From contig NZ_ANBB01000037.1 in assembly GCF_000341105.1 (NCBI RefSeq), positions 165,351 to 229,350 on the forward strand: a stretch of 64,000 nucleotides of DNA, read 5' to 3'. Positions 52,146-62,315 of the stretch are shown piece by piece (position 1 is the stretch's first letter; the number at the start of each line of letters is the position of its first letter). This DNA comes from Nocardiopsis potens DSM 45234. GTDB lineage: Bacteria > Actinomycetota > Actinomycetes > Streptosporangiales > Streptosporangiaceae. The position numbers and the translations under genes were made by a program. The notes beneath the pieces were generated by a model, which ran no database searches, had not been told where the DNA came from, and saw only the letters and a program-made list of their open reading frames with translations.

Positions 52146-53318
52146 GTGACCGACGTCGAGGTGACCCCGGGCTCCCAGGCCGCGCTCCGGGAGGCCAACC
52201 GCCGGCGCGTGGTGGAGGCGCTGCGCGAGGCCGGCACGCTGACCCAGGCGGAGATCGCGCGGGCCACCGGGCTCTCCGCGGCCAGCGTCTCCAACATCGT
52301 GCGCGACCTGCGCACCGCGGGCACCGTCTCGGTCCGCGGCACCTCCTCCAACGGGCGCCGCGCCCGCGCCGTCACGCTGCGCCGCGCCCCCGGCGCGGTG
52401 GCCGCGCTGGACTTCGGCAACTCCCGGATCACCGCGGCGGTCGGCGACACCGACGGCCGGACGCTGGTCCGCGAATCGATCCCCTACGAGGTGGCCGCCG
52501 ACCCGGCCAAGGGGGTGCGGCGCGCGGTCTGGCTGCTGGAGACGGTGCTGGCCGGGGCCCGGCTGGACCGCTCCTCGGTGCTGGGGGTGTGCGCGGCGGT
52601 GCCGGGCCCGGTGGACGTGCGCACCGGCGAGGTCGGCGCGATCACCTGCATGCCGGCCTGGGCCGGGGCGCGCCCGGCCGAGCTGCTCTCCGCCCGGCTG
52701 GGCCTGCCGGCGCTGGCGGAGAACGACGCCAACCTCGCGGTGCAGGCGGAGGCGGCCGAGGGCGCCGGGCGCGGGGTGCGGCACCTGGTCTACGTGCGGC
52801 TCTCCCAGGGGGTCGGCGCGGGGATCATGGTGGAGGGCCGGCTGTTCCGCGGCGCGGGCGGCACCGCCGGGGAGATCGGGCACATCGGCCTGGACGAGCG
52901 CGGCCAGGTGTGCCGCTGCGGCAACCGGGGCTGCCTGGAGACGCTGGTCGGCGCCCCCTACCTGGTGGACATGGTGCCGACGCAGGGGAGCCCGGGCGCG
53001 CCGCGCGACCTGGGCGGGCTGATCGGGGCCGCGGAGCGCGGCGACCCGGGCGCCCGGCGGATCGTCTCCGAGGCCGGGTCCGCGCTGGGCCGGGGGGTCG
53101 CGGTGCTGGTGAACGCGTTCAATCCGGAGATGGTGCTGATCGGCGGGGAGCTCGCGGCGGCGGGGGAGCGGCTGATGGAGCCGTGCCGGCGCTCGCTGGA
53201 GCTGGGCGCGCTCGGCAGCGCGCTGCGCGATCTGCGGATCGAGCCGGGCGCGCTGGGCGAGGACGCGGTGATCCGCGGCGCGCTCCGCGCGGCGGCCTCG
53301 GCGGTGCCGGCGGCCTAG
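52146..53318 (+). CDS. ROK family transcriptional regulator
   Basis: A 390-residue NagC/XylR-type protein. An N-terminal winged helix (about 12-75: ANRRRVVEALREAGTLTQAE, TGLSAASVSNIVRDL) precedes the ROK sugar-kinase-like domain: AALDFGNSRITAAVGDTDG, CAAVPGPVDVRTG, NDANLAVQAEA, and the zinc signature GEIGHIGLDERGQVCRCGNR followed by GCLE. It probably represses the sugar ABC transporter operon 460 nt downstream until a sugar such as xylose binds; this is inferred from context. The GTG start has AAGGGG 4 nt upstream. Confidence 0.9.
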   Translation: MTDVEVTPGSQAALREANRRRVVEALREAGTLTQAEIARATGLSAASVSNIVRDLRTAGTVSVRGTSSNGRRARAVTLRRAPGAVAALDFGNSRITAAVGDTDGRTLVRESIPYEVAADPAKGVRRAVWLLETVLAGARLDRSSVLGVCAAVPGPVDVRTGEVGAITCMPAWAGARPAELLSARLGLPALAENDANLAVQAEAAEGAGRGVRHLVYVRLSQGVGAGIMVEGRLFRGAGGTAGEIGHIGLDERGQVCRCGNRGCLETLVGAPYLVDMVPTQGSPGAPRDLGGLIGAAERGDPGARRIVSEAGSALGRGVAVLVNAFNPEMVLIGGELAAAGERLMEPCRRSLELGALGSALRDLRIEPGALGEDAVIRGALRAAASAVPAA

Positions 53319-53778
53319 CCCGCCCCGGGCGGGCTCCTCCGGCACCGCCCCGGGCGGTGGTCCCGGGCTCCTCCGGAGCGCTCGGGCACTCCCGCGCCGT
53401 CGAGATCCTCGGGGAGGGGGCCGGGTCCGCGGCGCGGGCGCCGCGACGTCGATCACAAATGAACGAGGGGCGTGCCCCCGGAGCCGCCCCCGGGATCGCC
53501 CCGGTGCCGTCGATGTCCGCTTCCACCTGCGAAAACCGGGTGAACGCGGCGGTGCGGGCGGGGGCCCACAGGGGGCCCACAGATGTTCACAGCTGTGCGA
53601 TCCTTGCTTCGACCTGCGCAAACGCTTACTTCACGGGTTGAACGAAAGCCTCGTGACGTTTCGGTTATGTGTTCAAGACTTGACGGCAAAGTTTCCGGGG
53701 GCTTGACTTCACACATCGGTTCACCGGGCTTCGCGTTCCCCCTGCCCGGTGTTCGCCCTGAGTAGGAGGAACATCCCC
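53319..53778 (+). promoter_or_regulatory. control region of the sugar ABC transporter operon
   Basis: 460 bases without a gene. A short GC hairpin (53343-53359) may end the ROK transcript. Candidate control elements are CACAGCTGTG (53588-53597), the inverted repeat AACGAAA-N11-TTTCGGTT (53641-53666), TTGACG at 53680 and TTGACT at 53703. The region from 53580 is clearly AT-richer than its surroundings, as promoters are. No -10 was assigned. Confidence 0.5.
53641..53666. promoter_or_regulatory. candidate ROK-repressor operator
   Basis: AACGAAA and TTTCGGTT face each other across 11 nt. The symmetric CGAAA...TTTCG pattern just upstream of a TTGACG box fits a repressor site for the sugar operon. 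Confidence 0.4.
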
Positions 53779-54912
53779 TTGAAGTCGAAGAACACGATGC
53801 TGCGCGGTGCCGCGGCGGGGGCGGCCGCCGTGCTGGCGCTGCTCGCCACCGGGTGCGGTGCCACCACGACCGGCGGCGGGGCCGCCGACGGAGAGACCCA
53901 CAGCGTGGACGAGGGCTTCACCGTCGGCCTGCTGCTCCCCGAGTCCAAGACCGCCCGCTACGACAAGTTCGACAAGCCGTACTTCGAAGAGGCGCTGGCC
54001 GAGCGGTGCGAGAAGTGCGAGCTGCTCTACCAGAACGCCGACCAGCAGACCTCCAAGCAGCAGTCCCAGGCCGAGGCGATGCTCACCGACGGCGTGGACG
54101 TGCTGGTGCTGGACGCCGTCGACTCCGAGGCGGCCGGCGGTATCGTGAAGAACGCGCAGAGCCAGGGCGTCCCGGTGGTGGCCTACGACCGGCTCGCCGA
54201 GGGCGGCGTGGACTACTACGTCTCCTTCGACAACAAGGAGGTCGGCCGGGTCCAGGGCCGCGCCCTGCTGGAGGCGCTGGACAAGGCGAAGGCGGACGAC
54301 GACGCCGAGATCGTGATGATCAACGGCTCCCCCACCGACCCCAACGCCGGCGACTTCAAGGCGGGCGCGCACGAGGTGCTCGACGGCCAGGTCGAGATCG
54401 CCCAGGAGTTCGACACCCCGGACTGGTCGCCGGACCGCGCCCAGACCCAGATGGAGCAGGCGATCACCTCCATCGGCGCCGACGACATCGCCGGCGTCTA
54501 CTCGGCCAACGACGGCATGGCGGCCGGCATCGTCGCCGCGCTGAAGAGCGCCGGCGTCGACGACCTGCCCCCGATCACCGGCCAGGACGCCGAACTCGCC
54601 GGCATCCAGCGGGTCGTCGCGGGCGAGCAGTACATGACCGTCTACAAGTCCATCCGCCCCGAGGCCGAGATCGCCGCCGACATGGCGGTCGCCGCGGCCA
54701 CCGGCGAGGAGTACGACGGCGGCGAGCACGGCATCAGCAAGATCGAGGACGGCAGCGGCGAAGAGGTCTCCGCGGTCCTGCTGGAGCCGGTCTCGGTCAC
54801 CGTGGACCAGGTCGAGGAGACGGTGGTCTCCGACGGCTTCTACACCGTCGAGGAGATCTGCACCGAGGACTACGCCGACACCGACTTCTGCAAGGAGATG
54901 TCCGAGTCCTAG
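53779..54912 (+). CDS. xylF: sugar ABC transporter substrate-binding lipoprotein (XylF-like)
   Basis: A 377-residue binding protein. The signal sequence (MLRGAAAGAAAVLALLA) ends in lipobox LLATGC. The mature part is the periplasmic-binding-protein type I fold: FTVGLLLPESKTARYDKFDK, LLYQNADQQTSKQQSQAEAM, DVLVLDAVDSEAAGGIV, VPVVAYDRLAEGGVDYYVSF, and GVYSANDGMAAGIVAALK. These words match xylose-binding proteins. TTG at 53779 is taken as start because AGGAGG lies 9 nt upstream; an ATG at 53797 has no such site. It delivers sugar to the permease encoded downstream. Confidence 0.88.
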   Translation: MKSKNTMLRGAAAGAAAVLALLATGCGATTTGGGAADGETHSVDEGFTVGLLLPESKTARYDKFDKPYFEEALAERCEKCELLYQNADQQTSKQQSQAEAMLTDGVDVLVLDAVDSEAAGGIVKNAQSQGVPVVAYDRLAEGGVDYYVSFDNKEVGRVQGRALLEALDKAKADDDAEIVMINGSPTDPNAGDFKAGAHEVLDGQVEIAQEFDTPDWSPDRAQTQMEQAITSIGADDIAGVYSANDGMAAGIVAALKSAGVDDLPPITGQDAELAGIQRVVAGEQYMTVYKSIRPEAEIAADMAVAAATGEEYDGGEHGISKIEDGSGEEVSAVLLEPVSVTVDQVEETVVSDGFYTVEEICTEDYADTDFCKEMSES

Positions 54913-55001
54913 CAGGGCGCCCGTCCCGCGGTGCCCCGCGGGACGGGCACCGGGGCACCGATCCGGCCCTCCGCGCGAACGGGGGACCTAGGGGAAGATC
55001 C

Positions 55002-55787
55002 ATGAGCACACCCGTCCTGGAACTGTCCGGGATTTCCAAGAGATTCGGCGCCGTCCAGGCGCTCAGCGACGTCGACCTGACCATCGCCGCCGGCGAGGTC
55101 GTGGCCCTGCTCGGAGACAACGGCGCCGGCAAGTCGACGCTGGTCAAGGTGATCGCCGGGGCCCACCCGGCGGACGGCGGCACGATCCGCTGGGAGGGCC
55201 GGGAGGTCACCGTCTCCCGCCCGGCCGACGCGCAGCGCCTCGGCATCGCCACCATCTACCAGGACCTCGCCCTCTGCGACAACCTCGACATCGTCGGCAA
55301 CCTCTTCCTCGGCGTGGAGAAGACCCGCCTGGGCGCGCTGGACGAGGTCGAGATGGAGCGCACCGCCGCCGAGCTGCTGGACTCGCTGTCGGTGAAGATC
55401 CCCAGCCTGCGGGTGCCGGTCGCCTCCCTCTCCGGCGGCCAGCGCCAGATCATCGCCATCGCCCGCTCGCTGCTGGGCGAGCCCAAGGTGGTCATGCTGG
55501 ACGAGCCCACCGCCGCGCTGGGCGTGGCGCAGACCGCGCAGGTGCTCGACCTCATCGAGCGGCTCCGCGACCGCGGCCTGGGCGTGGTGCTGATCAGCCA
55601 CAACATGGCCGACGTGCGCGCCGTCGCGGACCGCGCCGCGGTACTGCGGCTCGGCCGCAACGCCGGGGACTTCCCGGTGCAGGACACTCCGTACGAGGAG
55701 ATCGTGGCCGCCATCACGGGCGCGGCCGACAACCCGGTGGCGCGGCGGCAGCAGCGCGCCGCGACGGCACGGACGGGAGCCGAATGA
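55002..55787 (+). CDS. xylG: sugar ABC transporter ATPase, single-domain (XylG-like)
   Basis: A 261-residue ATPase with one ABC domain: Walker A GDNGAGKS at 38-45, signature LSGGQRQIIAIARSL, and Walker B VVMLDEPTAALGV. Most carbohydrate-uptake-2 ATPases such as E. coli XylG have two fused domains near 500 residues; this half-size form would work as a homodimer, as in many actinomycetes. GGGGAAG precedes the ATG. It overlaps the permease gene by ATGA. Confidence 0.9.
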   Translation: MSTPVLELSGISKRFGAVQALSDVDLTIAAGEVVALLGDNGAGKSTLVKVIAGAHPADGGTIRWEGREVTVSRPADAQRLGIATIYQDLALCDNLDIVGNLFLGVEKTRLGALDEVEMERTAAELLDSLSVKIPSLRVPVASLSGGQRQIIAIARSLLGEPKVVMLDEPTAALGVAQTAQVLDLIERLRDRGLGVVLISHNMADVRAVADRAAVLRLGRNAGDFPVQDTPYEEIVAAITGAADNPVARRQQRAATARTGAE

Positions 55788-57055
55788 TGGCCGCACAGCA
55801 GGCACCCGCGGCGGGGGAGGAGCAGCGCCCGGCCCCGGCGCGGCCGGACCCGCGCCTCATCGTCACCCGCACCACGCCGGCCGGCCTGGCCCAGGCCGGG
55901 CTGCGCCGGCTGCGCGGCGGCGAGCTGGGCCCGGTCCCGGTGATCGTCGCGCTGATCCTCATCTGCGCCGTCTTCCAGACGATGCACGAGCGGTTCCTGT
56001 CCCCGCAGAACCTGTCCAACCTCACCGTGCAGGTCGCGGCCGTCGGCCTGATGACCACCGGTGTGATCATGGTGCTGCTGCTCGGCGAGATCGACCTGTC
56101 GATCGGCTCGGTGGCCGGCGCGTCCGCCGCGATCACCGCGGTGCTCGCGGTCCGCTACGGGCTGCCCGAATGGGCTGCGATCGCCGCCGCGGTCGGCGCC
56201 GGCCTGGCCATCGGCCTGGTGCACGGCACGATCTTCGCCAAGGTCGGCGTGCCGGCGTTCGTGGTGACCCTGGCCGGCCTGCTCGGCTGGCAGGGCCTCC
56301 AGCTCCAGCTGCTGGGCGACGACGGCACCATCAACATCAGCGACAGCGGGGCCATCGCCGCGCTCACCCAGACCTACTTCGTGCCGTGGATGGGCTGGCT
56401 GATCGGCGGCGGCGCGGTGCTGCTGTACGCGGTGCTCACCTTCACCGGCGAGCGGCGCCGCGCGGCCGCCGGCCTGGCCACCGCCCGGCCGCCGGCGGAG
56501 GTCGCGCTGCGCACCCTGCTGCTCGCGGTCCCGGTCTTCGGCGGCGTGGCCGTGCTCAACCAGTTCAAGGGCGTCCCGCTGGCGTTCCTGATCTTCGTCG
56601 GGTTCGTCGTCGCCTTCGACCTGATGCTGCGCAAGACCCGCTACGGCCGGATGGTGTTCGCGGTCGGCGGCGGCGCCGAGGCGGCCCGCCGGGCCGGGAT
56701 CAACGTCGACCTGATCCGCATCTCGGTGTTCGGCCTGGCCTCGATGCTGGCCGCGATCGGCGGCGTGGTCCTGGTCTCGCGCTCCTTCTCCGCCAGCCTG
56801 GACACCGCGGCCGGCGAGGAGCTGATGATGGCCATCGCCGCGGCGGTCATCGGCGGCACCAGCCTGTTCGGCGGGCGCGGCAACGCCTACTCGGCGCTCC
56901 TGGGCGGCCTGGTGCTGGGCGCCATCACCTCCGGGCTGTACCTGCTGCAGATGGGCACCCCGGTGCGGTACATGATCACCGCGGTGGTGCTGCTGATCGC
57001 GGTGGTGCTGGACGCGTTCTCCCGGCGCAGCCGCAGGACGCACGCCCGAGGATGA
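55784..57055 (+). CDS. xylH: sugar ABC transporter permease (XylH-like)
   Basis: A 423-residue membrane protein with about ten or more helices. The family element GEIDLSIGSVAGASAA and the C-terminal MAIAAAVIGGTSLFGGRGNA are the standard signatures of CUT2/BPD_transp_2 permeases. The first 45 residues are cytoplasmic and Pro/Arg-rich. It overlaps the ATPase stop by 4 nt and ends the transporter operon. It is larger than typical RbsC and has the XylH length. Confidence 0.9.
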   Translation: MMAAQQAPAAGEEQRPAPARPDPRLIVTRTTPAGLAQAGLRRLRGGELGPVPVIVALILICAVFQTMHERFLSPQNLSNLTVQVAAVGLMTTGVIMVLLLGEIDLSIGSVAGASAAITAVLAVRYGLPEWAAIAAAVGAGLAIGLVHGTIFAKVGVPAFVVTLAGLLGWQGLQLQLLGDDGTINISDSGAIAALTQTYFVPWMGWLIGGGAVLLYAVLTFTGERRRAAAGLATARPPAEVALRTLLLAVPVFGGVAVLNQFKGVPLAFLIFVGFVVAFDLMLRKTRYGRMVFAVGGGAEAARRAGINVDLIRISVFGLASMLAAIGGVVLVSRSFSASLDTAAGEELMMAIAAAVIGGTSLFGGRGNAYSALLGGLVLGAITSGLYLLQMGTPVRYMITAVVLLIAVVLDAFSRRSRRTHARG

Positions 57056-57058
57056 CCG

Positions 57059-57091
57059 CCGGAGGGCCGGGCCCGCGGTCCGGTCCTCCGG
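57059..57091 (+). terminator. terminator of the sugar transporter operon
   Basis: CCGGAGG-G-CCGG and CCGG-T-CCTCCGG pair around an 8-9-nt loop, 4 nt past the stop. Confidence 0.7.
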
Positions 57092-57140
57092 TCATCCCCC
57101 CACTCCCTACCCCCTGATCCCGACCGGGAGTGCGGGGATA

Positions 57141-57146
57141 TAGCGT
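57141..57146 (+). promoter_or_regulatory. -10 box of leaderless TauE gene
   Basis: TAGCGT ends 8 nt before the ATG at 57155. Confidence 0.45.
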
Positions 57147-57154
57147 CGGCGCCC

Positions 57155-57874
57155 ATGCCTCCGATCGAGTACATGCTGGTGATCGGCGCCGTCGTGGTCG
57201 TCGGCGCCGCCGTGCAGAGCAGCGTGGGACTGGGGCTCGGCCTGATCGCCGCCCCCGTGGTCTCCTTCATCGACCCCTCGCTCATGCCGGGCAGCCTGCT
57301 CATCACCACCGGCCTGCTGCCGCTGCTCACGGTGGTCTCGGAGTGGCGGCACATCGACTGGCGGGGGCTGGCCTGGGGGCTGCCCGCCCGGGTCCCCGGA
57401 ACGCTGATCGGGGTCTGGGTGGTGGCCGCCCTGGAGCCGCGGATGCTCGGCGCGGCGGTGGGCGCGATGGTGCTGGTCGCCGTCGGGCTCTCGCTGCTCC
57501 CGCTCACCCTGCGCCCGGCCCCGGCCCCGCTGCTGGCGGCCGGCCTGGCCTCCGGGGTGATGGGCACCGCCACCTCCATCGGCGGCCCGCCCATCGCGCT
57601 GCTCTACCAGAACGAGGACGGGCCCCGGGTGCGCGCCACCCTGGGCGCGTTCTTCCTGATCGGCATCGGCATCTCGCTGACCGCGCTCACCGCCTCCGGC
57701 CAGCTCGACCGGCACCAGGCCGCCGTCGGCCTGGCCATGCTCCCCTGCATCGTGCTCGGCTTCCTGCTGGGCCGCCCGCTGCGCCGGCTGGTCGACGCCG
57801 GGCTGCTCCGCGCCGCCCTGCTCGCCGTGGTCGCCTGCTCCGGGGCGGCCCTGCTGGTCCGCTCGTTCCTGTGA
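57155..57874 (+). CDS. TauE/SafE family anion exporter
   Basis: A 239-residue membrane protein with about seven or eight helices. Paired family motifs are QSSVGLGLGLIAAPVVSFID in the first half and MGTATSIGGPPIALLYQNED in the second. The family moves sulfite or organosulfonates across the membrane. It is transcribed alone from a leaderless promoter. The specificity cannot be told. Confidence 0.88.
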   Translation: MPPIEYMLVIGAVVVVGAAVQSSVGLGLGLIAAPVVSFIDPSLMPGSLLITTGLLPLLTVVSEWRHIDWRGLAWGLPARVPGTLIGVWVVAALEPRMLGAAVGAMVLVAVGLSLLPLTLRPAPAPLLAAGLASGVMGTATSIGGPPIALLYQNEDGPRVRATLGAFFLIGIGISLTALTASGQLDRHQAAVGLAMLPCIVLGFLLGRPLRRLVDAGLLRAALLAVVACSGAALLVRSFL

Positions 57875-57897
57875 GCACCGGGCCCGGCCGGGGGCGG

Positions 57898-57903
57898 TAG
57901 GCT
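57898..57903 (+). promoter_or_regulatory. -10 box of leaderless mug
   Basis: TAGGCT ends 9 nt before the ATG at 57913; the second ATG at 57922 is also possible. Confidence 0.4.
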
Positions 57904-57912
57904 CCCGCCGGT

Positions 57913-58524
57913 ATGAGCGGCATGAGCAGTGGACGGCGGCGCGGCGCGGAGCGCCCCACCCGCGAGCAGCTGGAGGCGGCGCGCGGCGCGGCCGTGCCCG
58001 ACGTGGCCGGCCCGGGGCCGGCCGTGCTGTTCTGCGGCATCAACCCGGGGCTCTACTCCGGCTGGGCCGGACTGCACTTCGCCCGGCCGGGCAACCGGTT
58101 CTGGCCGGCGCTGCACCGGTCCGGCTTCACCCCGCGCCTGCTCCGCCCGGACGAGCAGCACCTCCTGCCCGGGCTGGGCCTGGGCATCACCAACGTGGTG
58201 GCGCGGGTCACCGCCCGGGCCGACGAGCTCACCCCGGACGAGCTCCGCGAGGGCGGCCGGGCGCTGGCCGAGCGGGTGGCCCGGTACCGGCCGGGCGTGC
58301 TGGCGGTGCTCGGCGTCACCGCCTACCGGGCGGCCTTCGCCGAGCCGCGCGCCCGGATCGGCTTCCAGGAGGGCGCCGAGGTGGGCGGGGCGCCGGTGTG
58401 GGTGCTGCCCAACCCCAGCGGGCTGAACGCGCACTGGACGCCCGAGGCGATCGCCGCGGAGCTGCGCGCGGTCCGGGAGCGCTTCGGCGGCGGACCCGCC
58501 GAAGAGTCCCCGCGGTCCTCCTGA
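57913..58524 (+). CDS. mug: G/U mismatch-specific DNA glycosylase (Mug/TDG)
   Basis: A 203-residue glycosylase. FCGINPGLYSG carries the active-site Asn of the GINPG motif, HFARPGNRFWPALHRSGF the helix of the family, VVARVTARADELTP the middle, and LPNPSGLNAHW the DNA-binding intercalation loop. It removes uracil or thymine from G:U/G:T mispairs formed by cytosine deamination, relevant in GC-rich DNA. It lies 38 nt after the TauE gene but has its own -10 box. Confidence 0.92.
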   Translation: MSGMSSGRRRGAERPTREQLEAARGAAVPDVAGPGPAVLFCGINPGLYSGWAGLHFARPGNRFWPALHRSGFTPRLLRPDEQHLLPGLGLGITNVVARVTARADELTPDELREGGRALAERVARYRPGVLAVLGVTAYRAAFAEPRARIGFQEGAEVGGAPVWVLPNPSGLNAHWTPEAIAAELRAVRERFGGGPAEESPRSS

Positions 58525-58573
58525 TTTCCGCGCAAGGGAGGGTCTACGGGAGGGTAGTTTCAGGTAACGGCAG

Positions 58574-58593
58574 GTTCACGGTGAACATAGACT
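58574..58593 (+). promoter_or_regulatory. dxs promoter with operator-like palindrome
   Basis: GTTCAC-G-GTGAAC (58574-58586) sits directly before TAGACT (58588-58593), a good -10. Spaced 17 nt upstream is TAACGG, a weak -35. The palindrome would therefore lie in the promoter spacer, where a bound repressor would block RNA polymerase. Confidence 0.5.
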
Positions 58594-58666
58594 CGGTGGA
58601 CCGCGTGGGCCCGCCAGGCAGGCCGGTGTTCGCGAGGCGACACGCAGACGAGGGGACTGACGAGAG

Positions 58667-60592
58667 TTGACGCTGCTCGAAACGGTGCGCAACCCGGAGG
58701 AGCTGAAGAGGCTCGGCGCCGAGCACATTCCGGCGCTCGCCGCCGAGATCCGCGAGTTCCTCGTCGCAGAGGTGTCGCGCACCGGCGGCCACCTGGGGCC
58801 CAACCTGGGCGTGGTGGAGCTGACGATCGCGCTGCACCGGGTGTTCGAGTCCCCGCGCGACCCGATCCTCTTCGACACCGGGCACCAGGCCTACGTGCAC
58901 AAGATGCTCACCGGCCGCCGCGACTTCTCCAGGCTGCGCAGTGAGGGCGGGCTGTCCGGGTACCCCTCCCGGGCCGAGTCCGAGCACGACTTCATCGAGA
59001 ACTCGCACGCCTCCACCGTGCTCTCCTACGCCGACGGGCTGGCCAAGGCCAACCTGGTCCGGGGCCGCGCGGACGGTACCGTCGCCGCGGTCATCGGCGA
59101 CGGCGCCCTCACCGGCGGCATGGCCTGGGAGGCGCTGAACAACATCGCCGAGCGCAAGGACAGCCGGCTGGTCATCGTCGTCAACGACAACGGCCGCTCC
59201 TACTCGCCCACCATGGGCGGGCTCGCCGACCACCTGGCCTCGCTGCGCATGACCCAGGGCTACGAGCAGGCCCTGGACATGGCCAAGTCCGCGCTGCACC
59301 GCGCCCCCGTGGTCGGCCAGCCGCTCTACGACGCGCTGCACGGCCTGAAGAAGGGCATCAAGGACGCCATCCAGCCGCAGATCATGTTCGAGGACCTCGG
59401 CCTGAAGTACCTCGGCCCGATCGACGGCCACGATGCCGCCGCGGTGGAGCGGGCGCTGCGCCGGGCCCGCGACTACGGCGGCCCGGTGATCGTGCACTGC
59501 ATCACCCAGAAGGGCAAGGGCTACGCCCCGGCCGAGAACCACGACGAGGACCAGTTCCACGCCCCCGGCGCGTTCGACCCGGAGACCGGCGAGGCCAAGA
59601 AGTCCTCTGCGTCCGGTACCAAGTGGACCAAGGTCTTCAGCGACGAGATGGTGAAGATCGGCGCCGAGCGGGACGACGTGGTCGCCATCACCGCGGCCAT
59701 GCTGCACCCCACCGGGCTGGCGCCGTTCGCCGAGGCCTACCCCGAGCGGACCTACGACGTCGGCATCGCCGAGCAGCACGCCGCCACCTCGGCCACCGGC
59801 CTGGCCATGGGCGGGCTGCACCCGGTCGTCGCGGTCTACGCGACCTTCCTCAACCGCTGCTTCGACCAGGTGCTGATGGACGCCGCGCTGCACCGCCAGG
59901 GCGTCACCTTCTGCCTGGACCGGGCCGGCATCACCGGCACCGACGGCGCCAGCCACAACGGCATGTGGGACCTGTCCATCCTGCAGGTCGTCCCCGGGCT
60001 GCGGCTGGCGGTGCCGCGCGACGCCCGCACCCTCCGCGCGGAGCTGCGCGAGGCGGTCGCCGTGGACGACGCCCCCACCGTGCTGCGCTACCCCAAGGGC
60101 GTGGTGGAGGACGACATCCCGGCCGTCGGCGAGCTCGGCTCGATGGACCTGCTGCGCCGCGCCTCCGACACCGGCCACGGCGAGGACCTGCTGCTGGTCG
60201 CGGTCGGCGCGATGGCGCGGACCTGCGTCGAGGTCGCCGACCGGATGGCCGACCAGGGCATCGGCGTCACCGTGGTCGACCCGCGCTGGGTCAAGCCGCT
60301 GGACCCGGCGCTGGTCGCCGAGGCCGCCCGGTACCGGGTGGTCGCCGTGGTGGAGGACAACGGCCGGGTCGGCGCGGTCGGCGACGCGGTCGCCCGCGCG
60401 CTCCGCGACGCCGAGCTCGACCTGCCGGTCCGCACCTTCGGCATCGAGCAGGAGTTCCTCGACCACGCCTCGCGCGACGCCGTGCTGGAGAAGCTCGGCC
60501 TGACCCCGCAGATCCTGGCCCGCAAGCTGATCGGCACCGTCTCCCGGCACACCGACGGCGCCCGCGCCGACGGGGAGCCCGCGCAGCAGTAG
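58667..60592 (+). CDS. dxs: 1-deoxy-D-xylulose-5-phosphate synthase
   Basis: A 641-residue thiamine-diphosphate enzyme, first step of the MEP pathway to isoprenoid precursors (pyruvate + glyceraldehyde-3-phosphate). [19 protein letters not shown] and the TPP/metal motif [16 protein letters not shown] (144-159) define the N-terminal domain. The transketolase-like middle has [18 protein letters not shown] and [18 protein letters not shown]. The TTG start at 58667 gives [20 protein letters not shown], matching the normal family N-terminus. The position next to the trkA/methyltransferase block is conserved in mycobacteria. Confidence 0.96.
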   Translation: MTLLETVRNPEELKRLGAEHIPALAAEIREFLVAEVSRTGGHLGPNLGVVELTIALHRVFESPRDPILFDTGHQAYVHKMLTGRRDFSRLRSEGGLSGYPSRAESEHDFIENSHASTVLSYADGLAKANLVRGRADGTVAAVIGDGALTGGMAWEALNNIAERKDSRLVIVVNDNGRSYSPTMGGLADHLASLRMTQGYEQALDMAKSALHRAPVVGQPLYDALHGLKKGIKDAIQPQIMFEDLGLKYLGPIDGHDAAAVERALRRARDYGGPVIVHCITQKGKGYAPAENHDEDQFHAPGAFDPETGEAKKSSASGTKWTKVFSDEMVKIGAERDDVVAITAAMLHPTGLAPFAEAYPERTYDVGIAEQHAATSATGLAMGGLHPVVAVYATFLNRCFDQVLMDAALHRQGVTFCLDRAGITGTDGASHNGMWDLSILQVVPGLRLAVPRDARTLRAELREAVAVDDAPTVLRYPKGVVEDDIPAVGELGSMDLLRRASDTGHGEDLLLVAVGAMARTCVEVADRMADQGIGVTVVDPRWVKPLDPALVAEAARYRVVAVVEDNGRVGAVGDAVARALRDAELDLPVRTFGIEQEFLDHASRDAVLEKLGLTPQILARKLIGTVSRHTDGARADGEPAQQ

Positions 60593-60601
60593 CCGCGACA
60601 C

Positions 60602-60634
60602 CGCCCGCCTCGGCCACGTCCGGCCGGGCGGGCG
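60602..60634 (+). terminator. dxs terminator
   Basis: CGCCCGCC-T-CGGCC pairs with GGCCG-GGCGGGCG (13 bp, one bulge) around a 6-nt loop. Confidence 0.65.
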
Positions 60635-60648
60635 GGCGCCCCATGGGC

Positions 60649-60654
60649 GACAAT
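60649..60654 (+). promoter_or_regulatory. -10 box of the ferredoxin reductase gene
   Basis: GACAAT ends 7 nt before the ATG at 60662. GAGGGG just after it could instead serve as a ribosome site. Confidence 0.35.
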
Positions 60655-60661
60655 GAGGGGC

Positions 60662-62029
<1,368 letters not shown>

Positions 62030-62104
62030 CACCGCCCGGAGCCGAAGCGGACCGGTCCGGCGCCCCGGAGCCGACCCGGCCGCAGACCGGTCCGGCGCCG
62101 GATC

Positions 62105-62125
62105 CCGGGCGCCGCGGGCGCCCGG
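62105..62125. terminator. terminator after the ferredoxin reductase gene
   Basis: CCGGGCGCC-GCG-GGCGCCCGG is a perfect 9-bp stem in the 286-nt region before the convergent metallopeptidase stop. Confidence 0.5.
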
Positions 62126-62315
62126 ACCCGGCTCCGGGCGGGACTCGCCGTCGCGCTCCACGCATGCGCTCCGTCCCGGAGCATGAGCGCCCCCCAGGGG
62201 GTGCGGTGCAGGCGGCCCTCCCGCCTCGGTCCTCCCCTCTCGGCGGTGCCGACGGTTCTCCGGGGGCGGCGGCCGGCGCCGGTCCGAAGGGGGGTCGAGG
62301 CTGCCCGGCGGGGCC

